Assembly (NCBI GenBank): GCA_021324305.1
Contig: JAJPJI010000020.1
Coordinates: forward strand, 62,001-126,000
Reading direction: 5' to 3'
DNA: 64,000 nucleotides
From: Gammaproteobacteria bacterium
GTDB lineage: Bacteria > Pseudomonadota > Gammaproteobacteria > DSM-16500
The translations under genes and the position numbers were made by a program. The notes beneath the pieces were generated by a model. It was not told the origin of the DNA. It saw only the letters and a list, made by a program, of their open reading frames with translations, and searched no databases. Shown one piece after another: positions 40,396-51,576 of the stretch. Numbering within the stretch: the stretch's first letter is position 1; each line of letters opens with the position of its first letter.

Positions 40396-41619
40396 TTATA
40401 CCTCTAATAATAAGCGTGTTGGATCTTCGAGTAACTCTTTGATTGAAACCAGAAATGTTACTGATTCTTTGCCATCAATCAATCGATGGTCATAAGAAAG
40501 CGCCACATACATCATTGGCCGTATGACGATCTGTCCATTTTCGACAACGGGACGTTCCTGGATTTTATGCATTCCCAATATTGCGCATTGAGGTGCGTTA
40601 ATGATAGGGGTAGCCATTAACGAACCAAATACACCACCATTGGTAATGGTAAATGTGCCGCCCTGCATTTCTTCCAATGTTAATTTGCCAGTTCGGGCTT
40701 TCTCCGCTGATTCAGCAATTTTGGCTTCAATCTCAGCCATGCTCATCTTGTCAGCATCCCGGAGAATGGGAACTATCAATCCACGATCGGTTGATACAGC
40801 CACACCGATGTCATAGTAACCATGATAAACAATATCGTTGCCATCAATGGAGGCGTTTACAACGGGGGCGCGTTTTAATGCTTCAACCACAGCTCGAACG
40901 AAGAAAGACATGAATCCAAGACGCACATTATATTTTTTCTCGAACTTCTCCCGATATCGGCTGCGTATTTCCATTACAGGCGCCATGTTGATTTCATTAA
41001 AAGTAGTCAACATAGCCGTATTTTGCGTAACATCCAGAAGACGCTCAGCGATGCGGGCACGGATACGGGTCATCGGTACTCTTCTTTCAGGACGTTCCCC
41101 AGCAGATAACGAAACCGGTTGTAATCCGCTCGCAGCTGCAAGTACATTTTCCTTGGTGATGCGTCCGCCACTTACCTGGGAAAGATCAAGATTATGTTCT
41201 GCTGCGATACGACGCACCGAAGGACTCATGTGCGGCGCTTTTTCAGCAGATGCTTGAGCAGGCGCGGCCGCAGGAGCAGGTTCCGGTTTTGCAGTTGATA
41301 CAACTTCAGGTTTAGCAGTTTGTTCAGACTTTGCGATTTTTTCAGCCTTGGCTGCAGGTTCGGCTGGCTGGGTTCCTGCACCGACTGCCTCGATCAGTGC
41401 AATGACTTCCTGAGCCTGGACGGTACTACCCGTTTGCTTGATAATTTCCTTTAATATTCCATCGGTTGGAGATGGAACTTCAAGCATGACCTTATCGGTT
41501 TCGAGATCAACAATATTTTCATCTCGAGAGACCTTGTCTCCCGCTTTTTTATGCCATGTAGATACGGTTGCATCTGATATGGACTCAGGTAACAGTGGAA
41601 CTTTAACTTCTATCGCCAT
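40396..41619 (-). CDS. sucB: Dihydrolipoamide succinyltransferase SucB (E2 of 2-oxoglutarate dehydrogenase)
   Basis: Core E2 enzyme. 407 residues: an N-terminal lipoyl domain with the modified lysine K43 in ETDKVMLEV, an Ala/Pro/Lys-rich linker (about 85-125), an E1/E3-binding domain ([20 protein letters not shown]), and the acyltransferase domain with DHRLIDG. Lies about 100 bases downstream of sucA. Confidence 0.97.
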   Translation of the reverse strand: MAIEVKVPLLPESISDATVSTWHKKAGDKVSRDENIVDLETDKVMLEVPSPTDGILKEIIKQTGSTVQAQEVIALIEAVGAGTQPAEPAAKAEKIAKSEQTAKPEVVSTAKPEPAPAAAPAQASAEKAPHMSPSVRRIAAEHNLDLSQVSGGRITKENVLAAASGLQPVSLSAGERPERRVPMTRIRARIAERLLDVTQNTAMLTTFNEINMAPVMEIRSRYREKFEKKYNVRLGFMSFFVRAVVEALKRAPVVNASIDGNDIVYHGYYDIGVAVSTDRGLIVPILRDADKMSMAEIEAKIAESAEKARTGKLTLEEMQGGTFTITNGGVFGSLMATPIINAPQCAILGMHKIQERPVVENGQIVIRPMMYVALSYDHRLIDGKESVTFLVSIKELLEDPTRLLLEV

Positions 41620-41723
41620 TGCGGTTTCCTTCTCTCTAAATTATCTGGATCCCGATAAAGACAATGTCTTGACCGGTTAGCATGAGAAATGTCCGGGTAC
41701 AGAAACCCGGACAACCACTCGCG

Positions 41724-44552
41724 CTATTTTAATAAAGCCTGTGTTACTATGTCTTTTTGTTCTTTTTCATGTACAGAATGATAACCAACTGCTGGGGATG
41801 CGGATGGCATTCTTCCTGCGTATCGAAGTTTCTGGCCTTTTCCAAGCACACCTGTAATACAAGGAGAGATGGTAATCCATGCTCCCTGATTTTGCGGTTC
41901 TTCCTGACACCAGATAACATCTTTTACGCCAGCATACGGTTCAAGAACCTTTCGACAAACTTCTTCCGGGAAAGGATATAGCTGTTCGATGCGGATAATG
42001 GCAGCATTATCCATTTTCTTTTCCCTTCTTTGCTCGAGCAGTTCGTAATAAATCTTGCCTGAAGTAATGATCACCCTATCCACTTTCTTTGGATCAATCT
42101 TGTCAATTTCGGGTATGACTAGCTGGAATTCACCATCAGATAATTCATTCAGACTTGATGATGCGAGCGGATTACGCAGTACACTCTTGGGAGACATGAT
42201 AATCAGAGGCTTACGGTAAGGCCTGATCATCTGACGCCGCAGCAAGTGGAAGATTTGCGCAGGTGTTGTGGGAATGCATACCTGGATATTGTCCTGGGCA
42301 CAGAGCTGCAGATATCGTTCCAGACGCGCGGAAGAATGTTCCGGACCCTGCCCTTCATAGCCATGCGGAAGCAGCATCACAAGGCCGCATAATCTACCCC
42401 ATTTTTGTTCGCCTGAGCTGATAAACTGGTCAATAACAACTTGTGCGCCATTCGCAAAATCACCGAATTGGGCCTCCCAAATCACTAAAAAATTTGGTTC
42501 AGCGGTTGCGTAACCATATTCAAATGCCAATACAGCCTCTTCAGATAACAGGGAGTCGACTATATTGATTTGTGCCTGCTTGGAAGAAATATGACTTAAT
42601 GGAATGTAGACTTCATCCGTATTCTGATCGTGAAGGACGGCATGACGATGAGCGAATGTACCACGCCCGGCATCCTGGCCACAGAGCCGGATTGGATAAC
42701 CCTGATCAAGCAGGGTTGCATAAGCCATGGTTTCGGCATAACCCCAGTTAATTGGAATTTCACCTTCTGTCATTTTCTTTTGCGCTTCCAGCGTTTTTTT
42801 AACTTGCGGCTGGACTACGAAACCTTCTGGTAAAACTTCCAAACGTGCAGCAATTTCCTTGATGCGAGCCAGCGGTACGGCTGTCTTGTTTTTTTCATCC
42901 CAGTGTTTATTGACGAAGGGATCCCAATTTACTGCATATTCGTAGGAAGATGCATCCTGGCTGACGTTAACAACCGATTTGCCCTTGTCCAAAGCATCAC
43001 GATAGGCATCGACAAGCTTTTTCTCGTCGCCTTCTTTAATCAAGCCTTCCTGGATCAGTTTTTTGGCATAAATGGCGTATGGAACCGGCATTGCCTTGAT
43101 CGCCTTATACATTACCGGCTGGGTTGCTGATGGCTCATCAGCTTCGTTATGTCCATGACGTCGATAGCAAACGAGATCGATGACCACATCCTTCTTGAAT
43201 AGCGTGCGGTAATCAATTGCCATCAATGCAGCAAAATACACAGCTTCCGGATCGTTCGCATTAACATGGATGATAGGTGCTTCAACCATTTTGGCGACAT
43301 CCGTACAATAAGTCGTGGAGCGCGCATCCTTAGGATTGCTGGTAGTAAATCCAACCTGATTATTGATGACTATGTGAATGGAACCGCCCACCGTGAACCA
43401 GCGTGCCTGAGACATGTTAAATGTTTCCATCACGACACCCTGCCCAGCAAATGCTGCATCACCATGGATTTGCAATGGAAGAACCTGTCTTTGTTCGGTA
43501 TCCCGCCGCCGGCGCTGTCTCGCACGCACGGATCCTTGCACCACAGGCGAAACAATTTCCAGATGTGAAGGATTGAATGCCAGAGCAATATGCATCAAGC
43601 CATATTTGGTATTTACGTTTGAGGAGCAGCCCAGGTGATATTTGACATCACCTGAATGGGTTTGCGAAATGCCAGTGCCTTCAAATGCCGCAAAAATATC
43701 TTTCGGATCCTTGCCTACCACATTCGCCAGCACATTCAGACGCCCGCGATGCGCCATGCCGATAATGGCTTCTTTCACGCCATTCTGCGCACTGCGGTTG
43801 ATAATTGTATCCAACAATGGAATAAGACTGTCGCCGCCTTCAAGTGAAAAGCGTTTTTGACCGACATATTTGAACCCCAGATATTTTTCCAGTCCGTCAG
43901 CTACAACCAGACGGTCCAGGATATGCAGCTTTTCTTCGTTGCCGGGTTTGAAGTTTGCCCAGCCTTGTTCAATACGTTCGCGCAGCCACTCTACTTCTTC
44001 AATACGATTGATATGCATGTACTCAAAGCCAATCGTATTGCAATAAGTTGAGCGTAATGATTGAAGTATGTCAGAGAGTGTTGCCGATGATTTATTGAGC
44101 CCTGCAAATGAGCCCACATTGAATGTTTTTTTCAGATCCTGGTCAGTAAAACCATAATAGGCCAGCTCCAGAGTCGGGCTGTATATCCCTTTATACATGC
44201 CAAGCGGGTCGATATTAGCCTGTAAATGCCCTAGCCTGCGATAAGCTGCAATGAGTTCAAATACTCTCTCCTGCTTCTGGTCCTGGTACGTTTCCATAGC
44301 TGGGACTGCCAATGCCCTGGCTGACTGTCTTGCAAGCTGGAGAAATTGTTCGCGGATTTCAGCATGAGGTACGTCAGGTGTTGTGCGTGGTACGAGCTGG
44401 GTTAGTTTTCTGAAATATGTTTGCCACTCCTCGGGAACGCTAAGCGGATCTTCCAGATAGGATTCATAAAGCTCTTCCAGATAACCTTCGTTACCGGATG
44501 CAAGATAGGAGTCTTGCCAAAGCTCCTGCATAGATTTGGATTGGGTGCTCAT
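41724..44552 (-). CDS. sucA: 2-oxoglutarate dehydrogenase E1 SucA
   Basis: Thiamine-diphosphate-dependent decarboxylase of the TCA cycle. 942 residues with the N-terminal SucA helix (YLEELYESYLEDPLSVP), GMAHRGRLNVL, the ThDP motif region (HGDAAFAGQGVVMETFNMS), QVGFTT, and a transketolase-like C-terminal half (CGQDAGRGTFAHRH). Between sdhB (37 bases upstream) and sucB. Confidence 0.97.
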   Translation of the reverse strand: MSTQSKSMQELWQDSYLASGNEGYLEELYESYLEDPLSVPEEWQTYFRKLTQLVPRTTPDVPHAEIREQFLQLARQSARALAVPAMETYQDQKQERVFELIAAYRRLGHLQANIDPLGMYKGIYSPTLELAYYGFTDQDLKKTFNVGSFAGLNKSSATLSDILQSLRSTYCNTIGFEYMHINRIEEVEWLRERIEQGWANFKPGNEEKLHILDRLVVADGLEKYLGFKYVGQKRFSLEGGDSLIPLLDTIINRSAQNGVKEAIIGMAHRGRLNVLANVVGKDPKDIFAAFEGTGISQTHSGDVKYHLGCSSNVNTKYGLMHIALAFNPSHLEIVSPVVQGSVRARQRRRRDTEQRQVLPLQIHGDAAFAGQGVVMETFNMSQARWFTVGGSIHIVINNQVGFTTSNPKDARSTTYCTDVAKMVEAPIIHVNANDPEAVYFAALMAIDYRTLFKKDVVIDLVCYRRHGHNEADEPSATQPVMYKAIKAMPVPYAIYAKKLIQEGLIKEGDEKKLVDAYRDALDKGKSVVNVSQDASSYEYAVNWDPFVNKHWDEKNKTAVPLARIKEIAARLEVLPEGFVVQPQVKKTLEAQKKMTEGEIPINWGYAETMAYATLLDQGYPIRLCGQDAGRGTFAHRHAVLHDQNTDEVYIPLSHISSKQAQINIVDSLLSEEAVLAFEYGYATAEPNFLVIWEAQFGDFANGAQVVIDQFISSGEQKWGRLCGLVMLLPHGYEGQGPEHSSARLERYLQLCAQDNIQVCIPTTPAQIFHLLRRQMIRPYRKPLIIMSPKSVLRNPLASSSLNELSDGEFQLVIPEIDKIDPKKVDRVIITSGKIYYELLEQRREKKMDNAAIIRIEQLYPFPEEVCRKVLEPYAGVKDVIWCQEEPQNQGAWITISPCITGVLGKGQKLRYAGRMPSASPAVGYHSVHEKEQKDIVTQALLK

Positions 44553-44589
44553 TCTGACACTACTCGAATTAATAGGTTATGTAAGTAAA

Positions 44590-45291
44590 TTAAACTGACT
44601 CTTCCAGCATTTCTTCTTTGATATTATTAATTGCTTTATATGGATTGAGGTCTTTTGGACAAACATCCGCACAATTCATAATACCACGGCAACGGAACAG
44701 ACTGAATGGATCTGACAAGTCAGCAAGACGTTCATCGGTATGCGTATCGCGGCTATCAGCGATAAAGCGGTAAGCCTGTAACAAGGCGGCTGGTCCCATG
44801 TATTTATCCGGATTCCACCAAAATGATGGACAAGCTGTGCTGCAACAGGCACACAAGATACATTCATATAAGCCATCCAGCTTGGCGCGGTCTTCAGGTG
44901 ACTGTAATCTTTCAGTTGCAGGCACTGGCTCATCATTCTGCAAATAAGGCTTTGCTTTTTCGTATTGCTGATAAAACTGGGTCATATCAATCACGAGATC
45001 GCGGATGACCGGCATCCCGGGTAATGGTCGAATAACAATTGGTTCTTGCAAGCTTGAAAGATGTGTCGTGCAGGCCAGACGATTTTTACCATTGATATTC
45101 ATGCCATCAGAGCCGCAAACACCTTCCCGGCACGAGCGTCGCAAAGTCAGCGTTTCATCCATTTTATTTTTGATAGTCAGGAGCGCATCCAACACCATTA
45201 CGCAATTATTTTCTTTTACATCGACTTCAAAATCTTGCATATATGGTTTTTCATCAGTTTCCGGGTTGAAGCGATAGATGGAAAAACGCAT
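44590..45291 (-). CDS. sdhB: Succinate dehydrogenase iron-sulfur subunit SdhB
   Basis: Electron-transfer subunit of complex II. 233 residues from the ATG at 45291, which has GAGGA about 8 bases upstream; a TTG two codons earlier is too close to that site. Cysteine clusters: [2Fe-2S] [10 protein letters not shown] ... C, [4Fe-4S] CILCACC and [3Fe-4S] [12 protein letters not shown]. Lies in sdhCDAB order. Confidence 0.96.
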   Translation of the reverse strand: MRFSIYRFNPETDEKPYMQDFEVDVKENNCVMVLDALLTIKNKMDETLTLRRSCREGVCGSDGMNINGKNRLACTTHLSSLQEPIVIRPLPGMPVIRDLVIDMTQFYQQYEKAKPYLQNDEPVPATERLQSPEDRAKLDGLYECILCACCSTACPSFWWNPDKYMGPAALLQAYRFIADSRDTHTDERLADLSDPFSLFRCRGIMNCADVCPKDLNPYKAINNIKEEMLEESV

Positions 45292-45313
45292 GTTCAATTC
45301 CTCATTAGTTCAG

Positions 45314-47086
45314 TTATTCTTTAACAGGGTTTTCTTCACGCATGGTCAATGGTATGGGTTCCATTCCTTGCGGCTTCATGTTTACCTCGCGGAATGTAAT
45401 CCTGCCATCTTCAAAATATATGGTATGTTTGAGCCAGTTCTTGTCATCTCTCTCTGGATAGTCTGACCTTGCATGTGCTCCACGGCTTTCTTTGCGATAT
45501 TCAGCCGCATAGGCAGTGGCAATTGCCGTCGCCATCAGATTGTCCAGTTCAAGCGCTTCTATCCTTGCGGTATTAAAGCATTCACTTTTGTCTTTGATGG
45601 AAGCATAGTTAAGCCTGTCTTTCAGTTCTTCCAGCTTCATGAAGCCTTTTTTCATATGCTCTTCTGTTCTGAAGACACCAAAGTCATCCTGCATGACTTT
45701 CTGAAGAGCGGTACGAATTTCTTCGACGCTTTCACCTTTCTGATTTCCATTCCAGCGGTATACACGTGATAGTGATTGTTCAATATCCGTGTTGGAAGCT
45801 TCCTTGAAGCCCAAGCCCTGATCAATGCTTTCTTTAACATGCTTGCCTGCGGCCCGGCCAAAAACAATCAAATCGAGCAGAGAATTTGCGCCCAAACGAT
45901 TGGCGCCATGAACGGAAACGCATGCACACTCTCCGGCAGCATATAATCCTTCAATAACCTGATCTTCGCCTTTTGCCGTTTGCGACAGGACTTGCCCATG
46001 GTAATTCGTGGGAATGCCGCCCATGAGATAATGACAGGTTGGAACAACAGGTATAGGCTCTTTGACTGGATCGACACCAGCAAAGGTTATAGCCAGCTCA
46101 CGAATGCCAGGCAGGCGTGTTTTAATTAATTCTTCACCCAAATGATCCGCTTTCAACAAGACGTAGTCACCTTTTGGTCCTGCGCCTCGGCCTTCTCTAA
46201 TTTCAATTGCTGAGGAACGAGCAACAATGTCGCGACAGGACAGATCTTTCAGATGCGGGGCATAACGTTCCATAAAACGTTCGCCGTTTTTATTGATGAG
46301 ATATCCACCCTCGCCGCGCACGCTCTCACTAATCAATGAGCCTGAGCCATAAATGCCAGTTGGATGAAATTGCCAGAATTCCATATCCTGCAGTGGATAG
46401 CCAGCGCGTAAAACCATACCCAAGCCGTCACCTGTATTAATATGGGCGTTGGTAGTGGATGCAAAGATACGGCCTGCGCCACCAGTTGCAAGTATTACTG
46501 CACGTGCCTGAAGAAATACCACTTCACCTGTTTCTATAGATAAGGCAGTAACCCCGGCAATTCCTGTCTGGGTTTTAACCAAATCGATAGCAAACCATTC
46601 ATTGAAAAAGCGTGCTTTTGCCTGCAGATTTTTCTGATACAAGGTATGCAACATGGCATGACCGGTCCGGTCTGCCGCAGCACAGGTTCGATGCGCCTGC
46701 TCTTTACCATACTCTCTTGTCGCTCCGCCAAATGCTCTTTGATAGATTTTGCCATTCTCCAGACGAGAAAACGGCAACCCCATGTGCTCTAATTCGTAAA
46801 TTGATTGCGGAGCATTTTTACACATGTATTCGATTGCATCCTGATCACCCAAAAAATCAGAACCAACGACAGTATCGTACATATGCCAGCGCCAATCATC
46901 CGGCTCGATGTTTCCGAGAGCAGCATTGATACCACCTTGCGCAGAAACTGTGTGTGAACGGGTTGGGAAAACCTTGGAAATAACGGCTACATTTAAACCA
47001 GACTGGGATAGCTCAATGGCTGATCGTAAACCAGCTCCACCACCACCAACGATTACTGCATCAAACGTATGTGTAGCAACTCTCAT
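45314..47086 (-). CDS. sdhA: Succinate dehydrogenase flavoprotein SdhA
   Basis: Oxidises succinate to fumarate using covalent FAD. 590 residues: FAD-binding [10 protein letters not shown] near residue 14, the flavinylated histidine H45 in [10 protein letters not shown], catalytic region with [14 protein letters not shown], and the C-terminal [10 protein letters not shown]. Spacing to sdhD is 3 bases. Confidence 0.97.
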   Translation of the reverse strand: MRVATHTFDAVIVGGGGAGLRSAIELSQSGLNVAVISKVFPTRSHTVSAQGGINAALGNIEPDDWRWHMYDTVVGSDFLGDQDAIEYMCKNAPQSIYELEHMGLPFSRLENGKIYQRAFGGATREYGKEQAHRTCAAADRTGHAMLHTLYQKNLQAKARFFNEWFAIDLVKTQTGIAGVTALSIETGEVVFLQARAVILATGGAGRIFASTTNAHINTGDGLGMVLRAGYPLQDMEFWQFHPTGIYGSGSLISESVRGEGGYLINKNGERFMERYAPHLKDLSCRDIVARSSAIEIREGRGAGPKGDYVLLKADHLGEELIKTRLPGIRELAITFAGVDPVKEPIPVVPTCHYLMGGIPTNYHGQVLSQTAKGEDQVIEGLYAAGECACVSVHGANRLGANSLLDLIVFGRAAGKHVKESIDQGLGFKEASNTDIEQSLSRVYRWNGNQKGESVEEIRTALQKVMQDDFGVFRTEEHMKKGFMKLEELKDRLNYASIKDKSECFNTARIEALELDNLMATAIATAYAAEYRKESRGAHARSDYPERDDKNWLKHTIYFEDGRITFREVNMKPQGMEPIPLTMREENPVKE

Positions 47087-47089
47087 CGA

Positions 47090-47437
47090 TTAAACACTCC
47101 ATAAAATCAATATACCCCAGAAAAAGCAGGCAGCCAGCATGAGCAAAACAAAGAAATTAAGAATACTGCGTAAAACAAAAGGCTTGACATAATCCGTAAA
47201 AATAGTCCAGATACCAACCCATGCATGCAGCATGATAGAGAGGATGAATAATATCGTAGCAATCTTCACCCATTCCTGGGCAAACAAACCATGCCACTCG
47301 GCAAAAGACAAACCTGAATGGAAAAGAATGTACAGTATCAACCCAATTGAATAAACTGCCATATAAATAGCAGACATGCGCTGGATTATCCAATCACGTA
47401 ATCCTTGATGATTTACCCCTAATACTGATTTCACCAT
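47090..47437 (-). CDS. sdhD: Succinate dehydrogenase membrane anchor SdhD
   Basis: Anchors complex II and helps bind quinone and heme. 115 residues with three membrane helices. The ATG at 47437 overlaps the sdhC stop (ATGGTGA); a TTG two codons upstream is an alternative. Motifs seen: GLRDWIIQRMSAIYM near the N-terminus and HAWVGIWTIFTDYV, which has the heme-side histidine and quinone-site Asp-Tyr. Confidence 0.93.
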   Translation of the reverse strand: MVKSVLGVNHQGLRDWIIQRMSAIYMAVYSIGLILYILFHSGLSFAEWHGLFAQEWVKIATILFILSIMLHAWVGIWTIFTDYVKPFVLRSILNFFVLLMLAACFFWGILILWSV

Positions 47438-47802
47438 AACCAAACACCTGCCAAAATGACTAATAGTGCAAAAATTATAAAAGTTAACACGGCTGCTATT
47501 CTGCCCGACTTCAGAGAATCACCAATGTGAACATCAGATAACATATGACGAATACCGGCGACCATATGAAAGCAGAAAGGAAGAAATAGTATCCAGAATA
47601 TTAGCTTTACATAGATTGTACCCAACCACTGCTGGAGCATTTCATACCCCGATTCCGTAAGCGAATACTCGAGACCCCATAAAGCAAACGGAATGAGTAT
47701 AAAAAGCGCGGCTCCCGAAATTCTATGTAAAATTGAAACAATGGCTGGAATTGGAAAATGTATCGTAAAAAGATTAAGGTTTTTCGGTCTTGGGTGGTTC
47801 AC
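47431..47802 (-). CDS. sdhC: Succinate dehydrogenase cytochrome b556 subunit SdhC
   Basis: Membrane cytochrome b subunit of complex II. 123 residues with the N-terminal RPKNLNLFTIHFPIPAIVSI-like signature, ILHRISG with the quinone-site Ser/Arg region, and the heme-ligand histidine in GIRHMLSDVHIG. Three membrane helices. The start is GTG (47802) with AAGGA 9 bases upstream. First gene of sdhCDAB-sucABCD. Confidence 0.94.
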   Translation of the reverse strand: MNHPRPKNLNLFTIHFPIPAIVSILHRISGAALFILIPFALWGLEYSLTESGYEMLQQWLGTIYVKLIFWILFLPFCFHMVAGIRHMLSDVHIGDSLKSGRIAAVLTFIIFALLVILAGVWLW

Positions 47803-47845
47803 GTTTCGTGTTCCTTAACAAAATATATCATAGCAAATGCCTGTG

Positions 47846-47874
47846 ATTATATTATTGAGACATCAGTAAATCAA
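47846..47874 (-). promoter_or_regulatory. Sigma-70 promoter of the sdh-suc operon
   Basis: On the minus strand TTGATT (47874-47869) and TATAAT (47851-47846) are separated by exactly 17 bases, with transcription expected near 47839, about 37 bases before the sdhC GTG. This is the best promoter in the 336-base sdhC-gltA gap. On the plus strand only a -10-like TATAAT (48000-48005) without a clear -35 was found for gltA. Confidence 0.7.
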
Positions 47875-48138
47875 ACAGTTAGACATAGCAGAGGAACAGA
47901 AAAACTTTAAACAGTACAATTACTGATCATATATATTATAAATAAAATGCCTCTTCGTTATACCATCCTCTGTCATCAGGCAGTACAATTATGTTTTAAT
48001 ATAATAATCAATGTTGATATTGTTGGCGTAGAGGTATCCAGGCTGACACGCTAAAGCTCGGTAACCCAGGGCTATTGTTCATACATTAGCCAGGAACATG
48101 ACTTAATCAAATGAATAAAGAGTACGGAGATATGTTGT

Positions 48139-49443
48139 ATGGCTGATAGAATGGCTGATAGAAAAGCGAAATTAATCATTGATGGCAAAACAATCGAATT
48201 GAACATTCTTTCAGGTACCCTAGGCCCCGACGTTATCGATATAAGCCCATTACTCAAGGATGGATACTTTACTTACGATTCCGGTTTCAATTCCACTGCT
48301 TCATGTGAATCAAAAATCACATATATCGATGGTGATAAGGGAATTCTGCTGTATCGAGGTTACCCCATTGAACAACTTGCCAGCCAGTCAAATTTTCTTG
48401 AAGTTTGTTATTTGCTTTTGAATGGCGAGCTTCCAACAAAAAATCAATATGATGTTTTTTGCAAGGACATTACGCATCACACTATGGTCCACGAACAAAT
48501 ACGTAACTTTTTTAATGGCTTTCGCCGGGATGCTCATCCAATGGCTGTCATGGTAGGCGTCGTTGGCGCCCTGTCTGCTTTCTATCACGACACGCTTGAT
48601 ATTACCAATCCCGAACACCGCACCATTTCTGCTCTCCGGCTTATCGCTAAAATGCCAACCATTGCGGCCATGTGTTACAAGTATTCAATCGGCCAGCCAT
48701 TTATGCCTCCCAAAAATAAACTGTCGTATGCTGAAAACTTCTTGCATATGATGTTTGGAACGCCTTGCGAGGAAACTAATCCCAACCCGGTGTTGGCACG
48801 TGCCCTGGACCGGATATTCATTCTGCATGCGGACCACGAACAGAATGCTTCCACTTCCACGGTTCGTCTTGCCGGATCAACTGGCGCAAATCCATTTGCA
48901 TGTATCTCAGCCGGGATTGGTGCACTTTGGGGGCCAGCGCATGGCGGAGCCAACGAAGCGGTTCTGAATATGCTGCATGAAATCGGAGATTCATCACGCA
49001 TCAATAAATACATTGCCCGCGCTAAAGATCCAAAAGACACATTCCGCCTGATGGGATTTGGCCATCGTGTTTACAAAAATTACGACCCTCGCGCCAAAGT
49101 AATGCGAGAAACCTGCCACGAAGTACTCGAAGCAGTTGGTGCACACAATGACCCGATTTTCAAACTTGCCATGGAATTAGAGAAAATCGCCCTGCAGGAT
49201 GACTACTTTATTGAAAAGAAACTCTACCCAAATGTTGATTTCTACTCTGGCATCACATTAAGCGCTATTGGCATACCGACCAATATGTTCACGGTGATTT
49301 TTGCACTGGCTAGAACCGTTGGCTGGGTTGCCCAATGGAATGAAATGATTAGCAATCCTTATCGCCTGGGTCGTCCAAGACAACTTTATCGCGGTTCGAC
49401 AGAGAGAGAATATGTCGCGATGCCGTTACGAGGCAAGAATTAA
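48139..49443 (+). CDS. gltA: Citrate synthase GltA
   Basis: Condenses acetyl-CoA and oxaloacetate. 434 residues of the hexameric type II family, with catalytic histidines in [12 protein letters not shown] and [12 protein letters not shown] and the catalytic Asp in VDFYSGI. The first 24 bases are an exact tandem duplication of ATGGCTGATAGA, which produces MADRMADR and two possible starts; only the first has a ribosome site (GGAG about 10 bases upstream). Divergent from the sdh-suc operon. Confidence 0.96.
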   Translation: MADRMADRKAKLIIDGKTIELNILSGTLGPDVIDISPLLKDGYFTYDSGFNSTASCESKITYIDGDKGILLYRGYPIEQLASQSNFLEVCYLLLNGELPTKNQYDVFCKDITHHTMVHEQIRNFFNGFRRDAHPMAVMVGVVGALSAFYHDTLDITNPEHRTISALRLIAKMPTIAAMCYKYSIGQPFMPPKNKLSYAENFLHMMFGTPCEETNPNPVLARALDRIFILHADHEQNASTSTVRLAGSTGANPFACISAGIGALWGPAHGGANEAVLNMLHEIGDSSRINKYIARAKDPKDTFRLMGFGHRVYKNYDPRAKVMRETCHEVLEAVGAHNDPIFKLAMELEKIALQDDYFIEKKLYPNVDFYSGITLSAIGIPTNMFTVIFALARTVGWVAQWNEMISNPYRLGRPRQLYRGSTEREYVAMPLRGKN

Positions 49444-49474
49444 GACATCCCGAAATCTGCATTCAAAGCCATGC

Positions 49475-49500
49475 GCACGGCCACTTTAGTGGCCGGCGCA
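49475..49500 (+). terminator. Hairpin downstream of gltA
   Basis: GGCCACT / AGTGGCC with a TT loop (49479-49494), extended by outer GCGC / GCGC pairing. A short TTTT follows 11 bases later. Probably the 3' end of gltA, and shared with the convergent outer-membrane gene. Confidence 0.5.
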
Positions 49501-49544
49501 GTGTGAAGCGTGTTTTAACTGCTTTATCCCCATCTCCGGGATGG

Positions 49545-50087
49545 TTAACATAAATCAAACAAAATGCTGACACCACCGTTTAATAAAACATCATTCTTCC
49601 CGCCAACGAAAGTATATAAATCACGCGCTTCCACCCTGAAGGCAATTGATTTATGTACAAATATTTGCGCGCCGACAGCAGCATTGACATTTCCTTCATC
49701 ATGAGCATCAAATCTGTTTGGATTTAATTCAGTGATGCCTGCACCTGCAAGTACATATGGTTCAAACATGCGGTCAGTATTAAAATGATAGACTCCGTTA
49801 ACGGCGAACAAGGTTCCATTTACATGTCTGTCGTCATTGATTGATCCTTTGAAATTGGTATGCAGCTTCCCTAACAAACCCTCAATTCCCCAGTGATCAG
49901 TCAAATCATAAGCAACTTCAAGCAAGCCAACGCCAGTGTTATCAAGATGGCGTTTAGATGAAAAATATTCCTGTCCTCCGCCAATAGTAAGCGTTAGAGC
50001 GCCAGGTCTGTTTCCAGCATAAGCGGCAGATGAAACAAGAGAAATAAGACCGGCACAGACTAAAATTAATGAAGATATTTTTTTCAT
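49545..50087 (-). CDS. Outer-membrane beta-barrel protein (OmpA-like/OmpW-like fold)
   Basis: 180 residues. A signal peptide ([10 protein letters not shown]... with cleavage after AAYA, residue 24) is followed by alternating hydrophobic strands typical of an eight-stranded barrel: [62 protein letters not shown] and [11 protein letters not shown]. The C-terminal strand ends in Cys rather than the usual Phe. The true start is ATG 50087 with GAGGGAG upstream; a longer frame runs into the tRNA gene. Likely surface-exposed; function unknown. Confidence 0.85.
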   Translation of the reverse strand: MKKISSLILVCAGLISLVSSAAYAGNRPGALTLTIGGGQEYFSSKRHLDNTGVGLLEVAYDLTDHWGIEGLLGKLHTNFKGSINDDRHVNGTLFAVNGVYHFNTDRMFEPYVLAGAGITELNPNRFDAHDEGNVNAAVGAQIFVHKSIAFRVEARDLYTFVGGKNDVLLNGGVSILFDLC

Positions 50088-50114
50088 GTTACTCCCTCGT
50101 AAACAACAATTTCC

Positions 50115-50190
<76 letters not shown>

Positions 50191-50349
50191 ACTGCCAGAA
50201 TTTTTGCGCCTGCATTTATGCAAAAATGCGGACGAAAAACAATAGAATTAACTGATGACTAAGGCCTTGCAAAAGAAACTTCCTTGCTGAAGTTTTTAAT
50301 GATTGTTACCACATGGAAGCCGGTCTTCACAAGCCCGTGCGGAATAATA

Positions 50350-50940
50350 TTATGTATTCTTAAGAAATGCTAGTTCTGCTTCAGTGGATTCACGCCCTAA
50401 CACCTTATTTCTTTGCGGAAAACGCCCAAATTCTTTTATCACTCGAAAGTGTGCGTATGCATAGGCAAGAAACAACTGATAAATTTGCGTGGTTTCGCTC
50501 ATGGATAAGGATACCAAATCCTGGTACAGCCGGATTGACTTTTCCTGGCTGTTGGAATCTTCCGAATGCACCAGCGGCATATAAAAGAAAACGCGTTCAA
50601 TCAATGTGAGTGACTGATCCATTCTTAGACGTAACCCATCAATACATAATTGTTGCGCGACATTATCATATGCAAACGCTTCAGACGAACGCCTGTGAAT
50701 ATAGCGGGGAAATTGATCCAATAGAATGATCAAGGCAAGCCTTCCGCGTGGTGAACCTGCCCAGTCATCCAATTCTCCGGATACAGCGGCTTCAAACTCC
50801 ATGCTAAACAGGTTGAGTAACTTTTGCTTGACTACATCATTTTCGCCAAACCATAAATTTGTACGGTCACTCGTAGGCAAGTCTGCCGACCCGAGATTTC
50901 CGAACCAGAAATTCAACAGCTCATGAATCTTGTCTGTCAT
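50350..50940 (-). CDS. DUF924 family protein
   Basis: 196 residues, all helical. The N-terminal LLNFWFGN motif, LWFGENDVVK and the LALIILLDQFPRYIHR segment are diagnostic of DUF924, a TPR-like family of unknown function found in many proteobacteria. The only family-wide feature is this fold. ATG at 50940. No evident operon partner; the neighbouring tRNA is on the same strand but 159 bases away. Confidence 0.88.
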   Translation of the reverse strand: MTDKIHELLNFWFGNLGSADLPTSDRTNLWFGENDVVKQKLLNLFSMEFEAAVSGELDDWAGSPRGRLALIILLDQFPRYIHRRSSEAFAYDNVAQQLCIDGLRLRMDQSLTLIERVFFYMPLVHSEDSNSQEKSIRLYQDLVSLSMSETTQIYQLFLAYAYAHFRVIKEFGRFPQRNKVLGRESTEAELAFLKNT

Positions 50941-51093
50941 GGTTACCTCATGGCGCTGTTCCTCGTTCCCTATTCCTATCTCAATTTATTGTCGTTTTAG
51001 ATAGGCTCTTAATAACAGCATAGCACATTCCGATATATTCTTTTCTCTTTATTTTTCATTGATGTATCACAATAAGACACTGAAAATATGGCA

Positions 51094-51576
51094 CTATTCA
51101 GAAATGTTAATCCGAGTCCCAACAGGTATGAGTTCAAACAATTCAATAATGTCGCTATTGCGCATCCTTATGCAGCCTCTTGAGCCCGGGATTCCCATTA
51201 CGACATCATCGGGTGTGCCATGAATGTAGATGTAACGTCTCATAGTGTCAACATCACCCAGACGGTTCCTGGAAACTTCCAGTCCGCTTAACCAAAAGAT
51301 ACGGGTCAAGATCCAGTCTCTCCCGGGAAATCGGGTTCTCAGCTCCGGTGTATAAATTTCACCAGTTGGTCTGCGTGCAACGAAAACAGTATTAACAGGG
51401 CAATTCGTTCCGATCTTTGCACGAATGACATGCCAGCCTCTTGGAGTTTGCTCACTGCCATATTTTTCCCCTACGCCATTTTTACCTGTAGAAACAGGAT
51501 ACTCATTGATAACACGCCCGTTCTCGCAGACGAGCAATGTTTGTGCGGGGATATGAACTTCCAGTTTAAACACCAT
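51094..51576 (-). CDS. L,D-transpeptidase (YkuD domain) without a signal peptide
   Basis: 160 residues, essentially one YkuD catalytic domain. The active-site motif is present: H119 in YIHGTPD, then S132-R-G-C135-I-R137-M. Such enzymes form 3-3 peptidoglycan cross-links or attach lipoproteins, normally in the periplasm. This protein begins MVFKLEVHIPAQTLLVCENG, directly at the first beta strand, with no signal peptide or anchor. A GAGAAG ribosome site 6 bases upstream supports the start. It may be exported by another route, act on a different substrate, or have lost its export signal. Confidence 0.85.
   Translation of the reverse strand: MVFKLEVHIPAQTLLVCENGRVINEYPVSTGKNGVGEKYGSEQTPRGWHVIRAKIGTNCPVNTVFVARRPTGEIYTPELRTRFPGRDWILTRIFWLSGLEVSRNRLGDVDTMRRYIYIHGTPDDVVMGIPGSRGCIRMRNSDIIELFELIPVGTRINISE

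Noticed and set aside
40838..41257. 139-residue plus-strand frame opposite sucB
   Set aside because: Antisense shadow of a certain gene.
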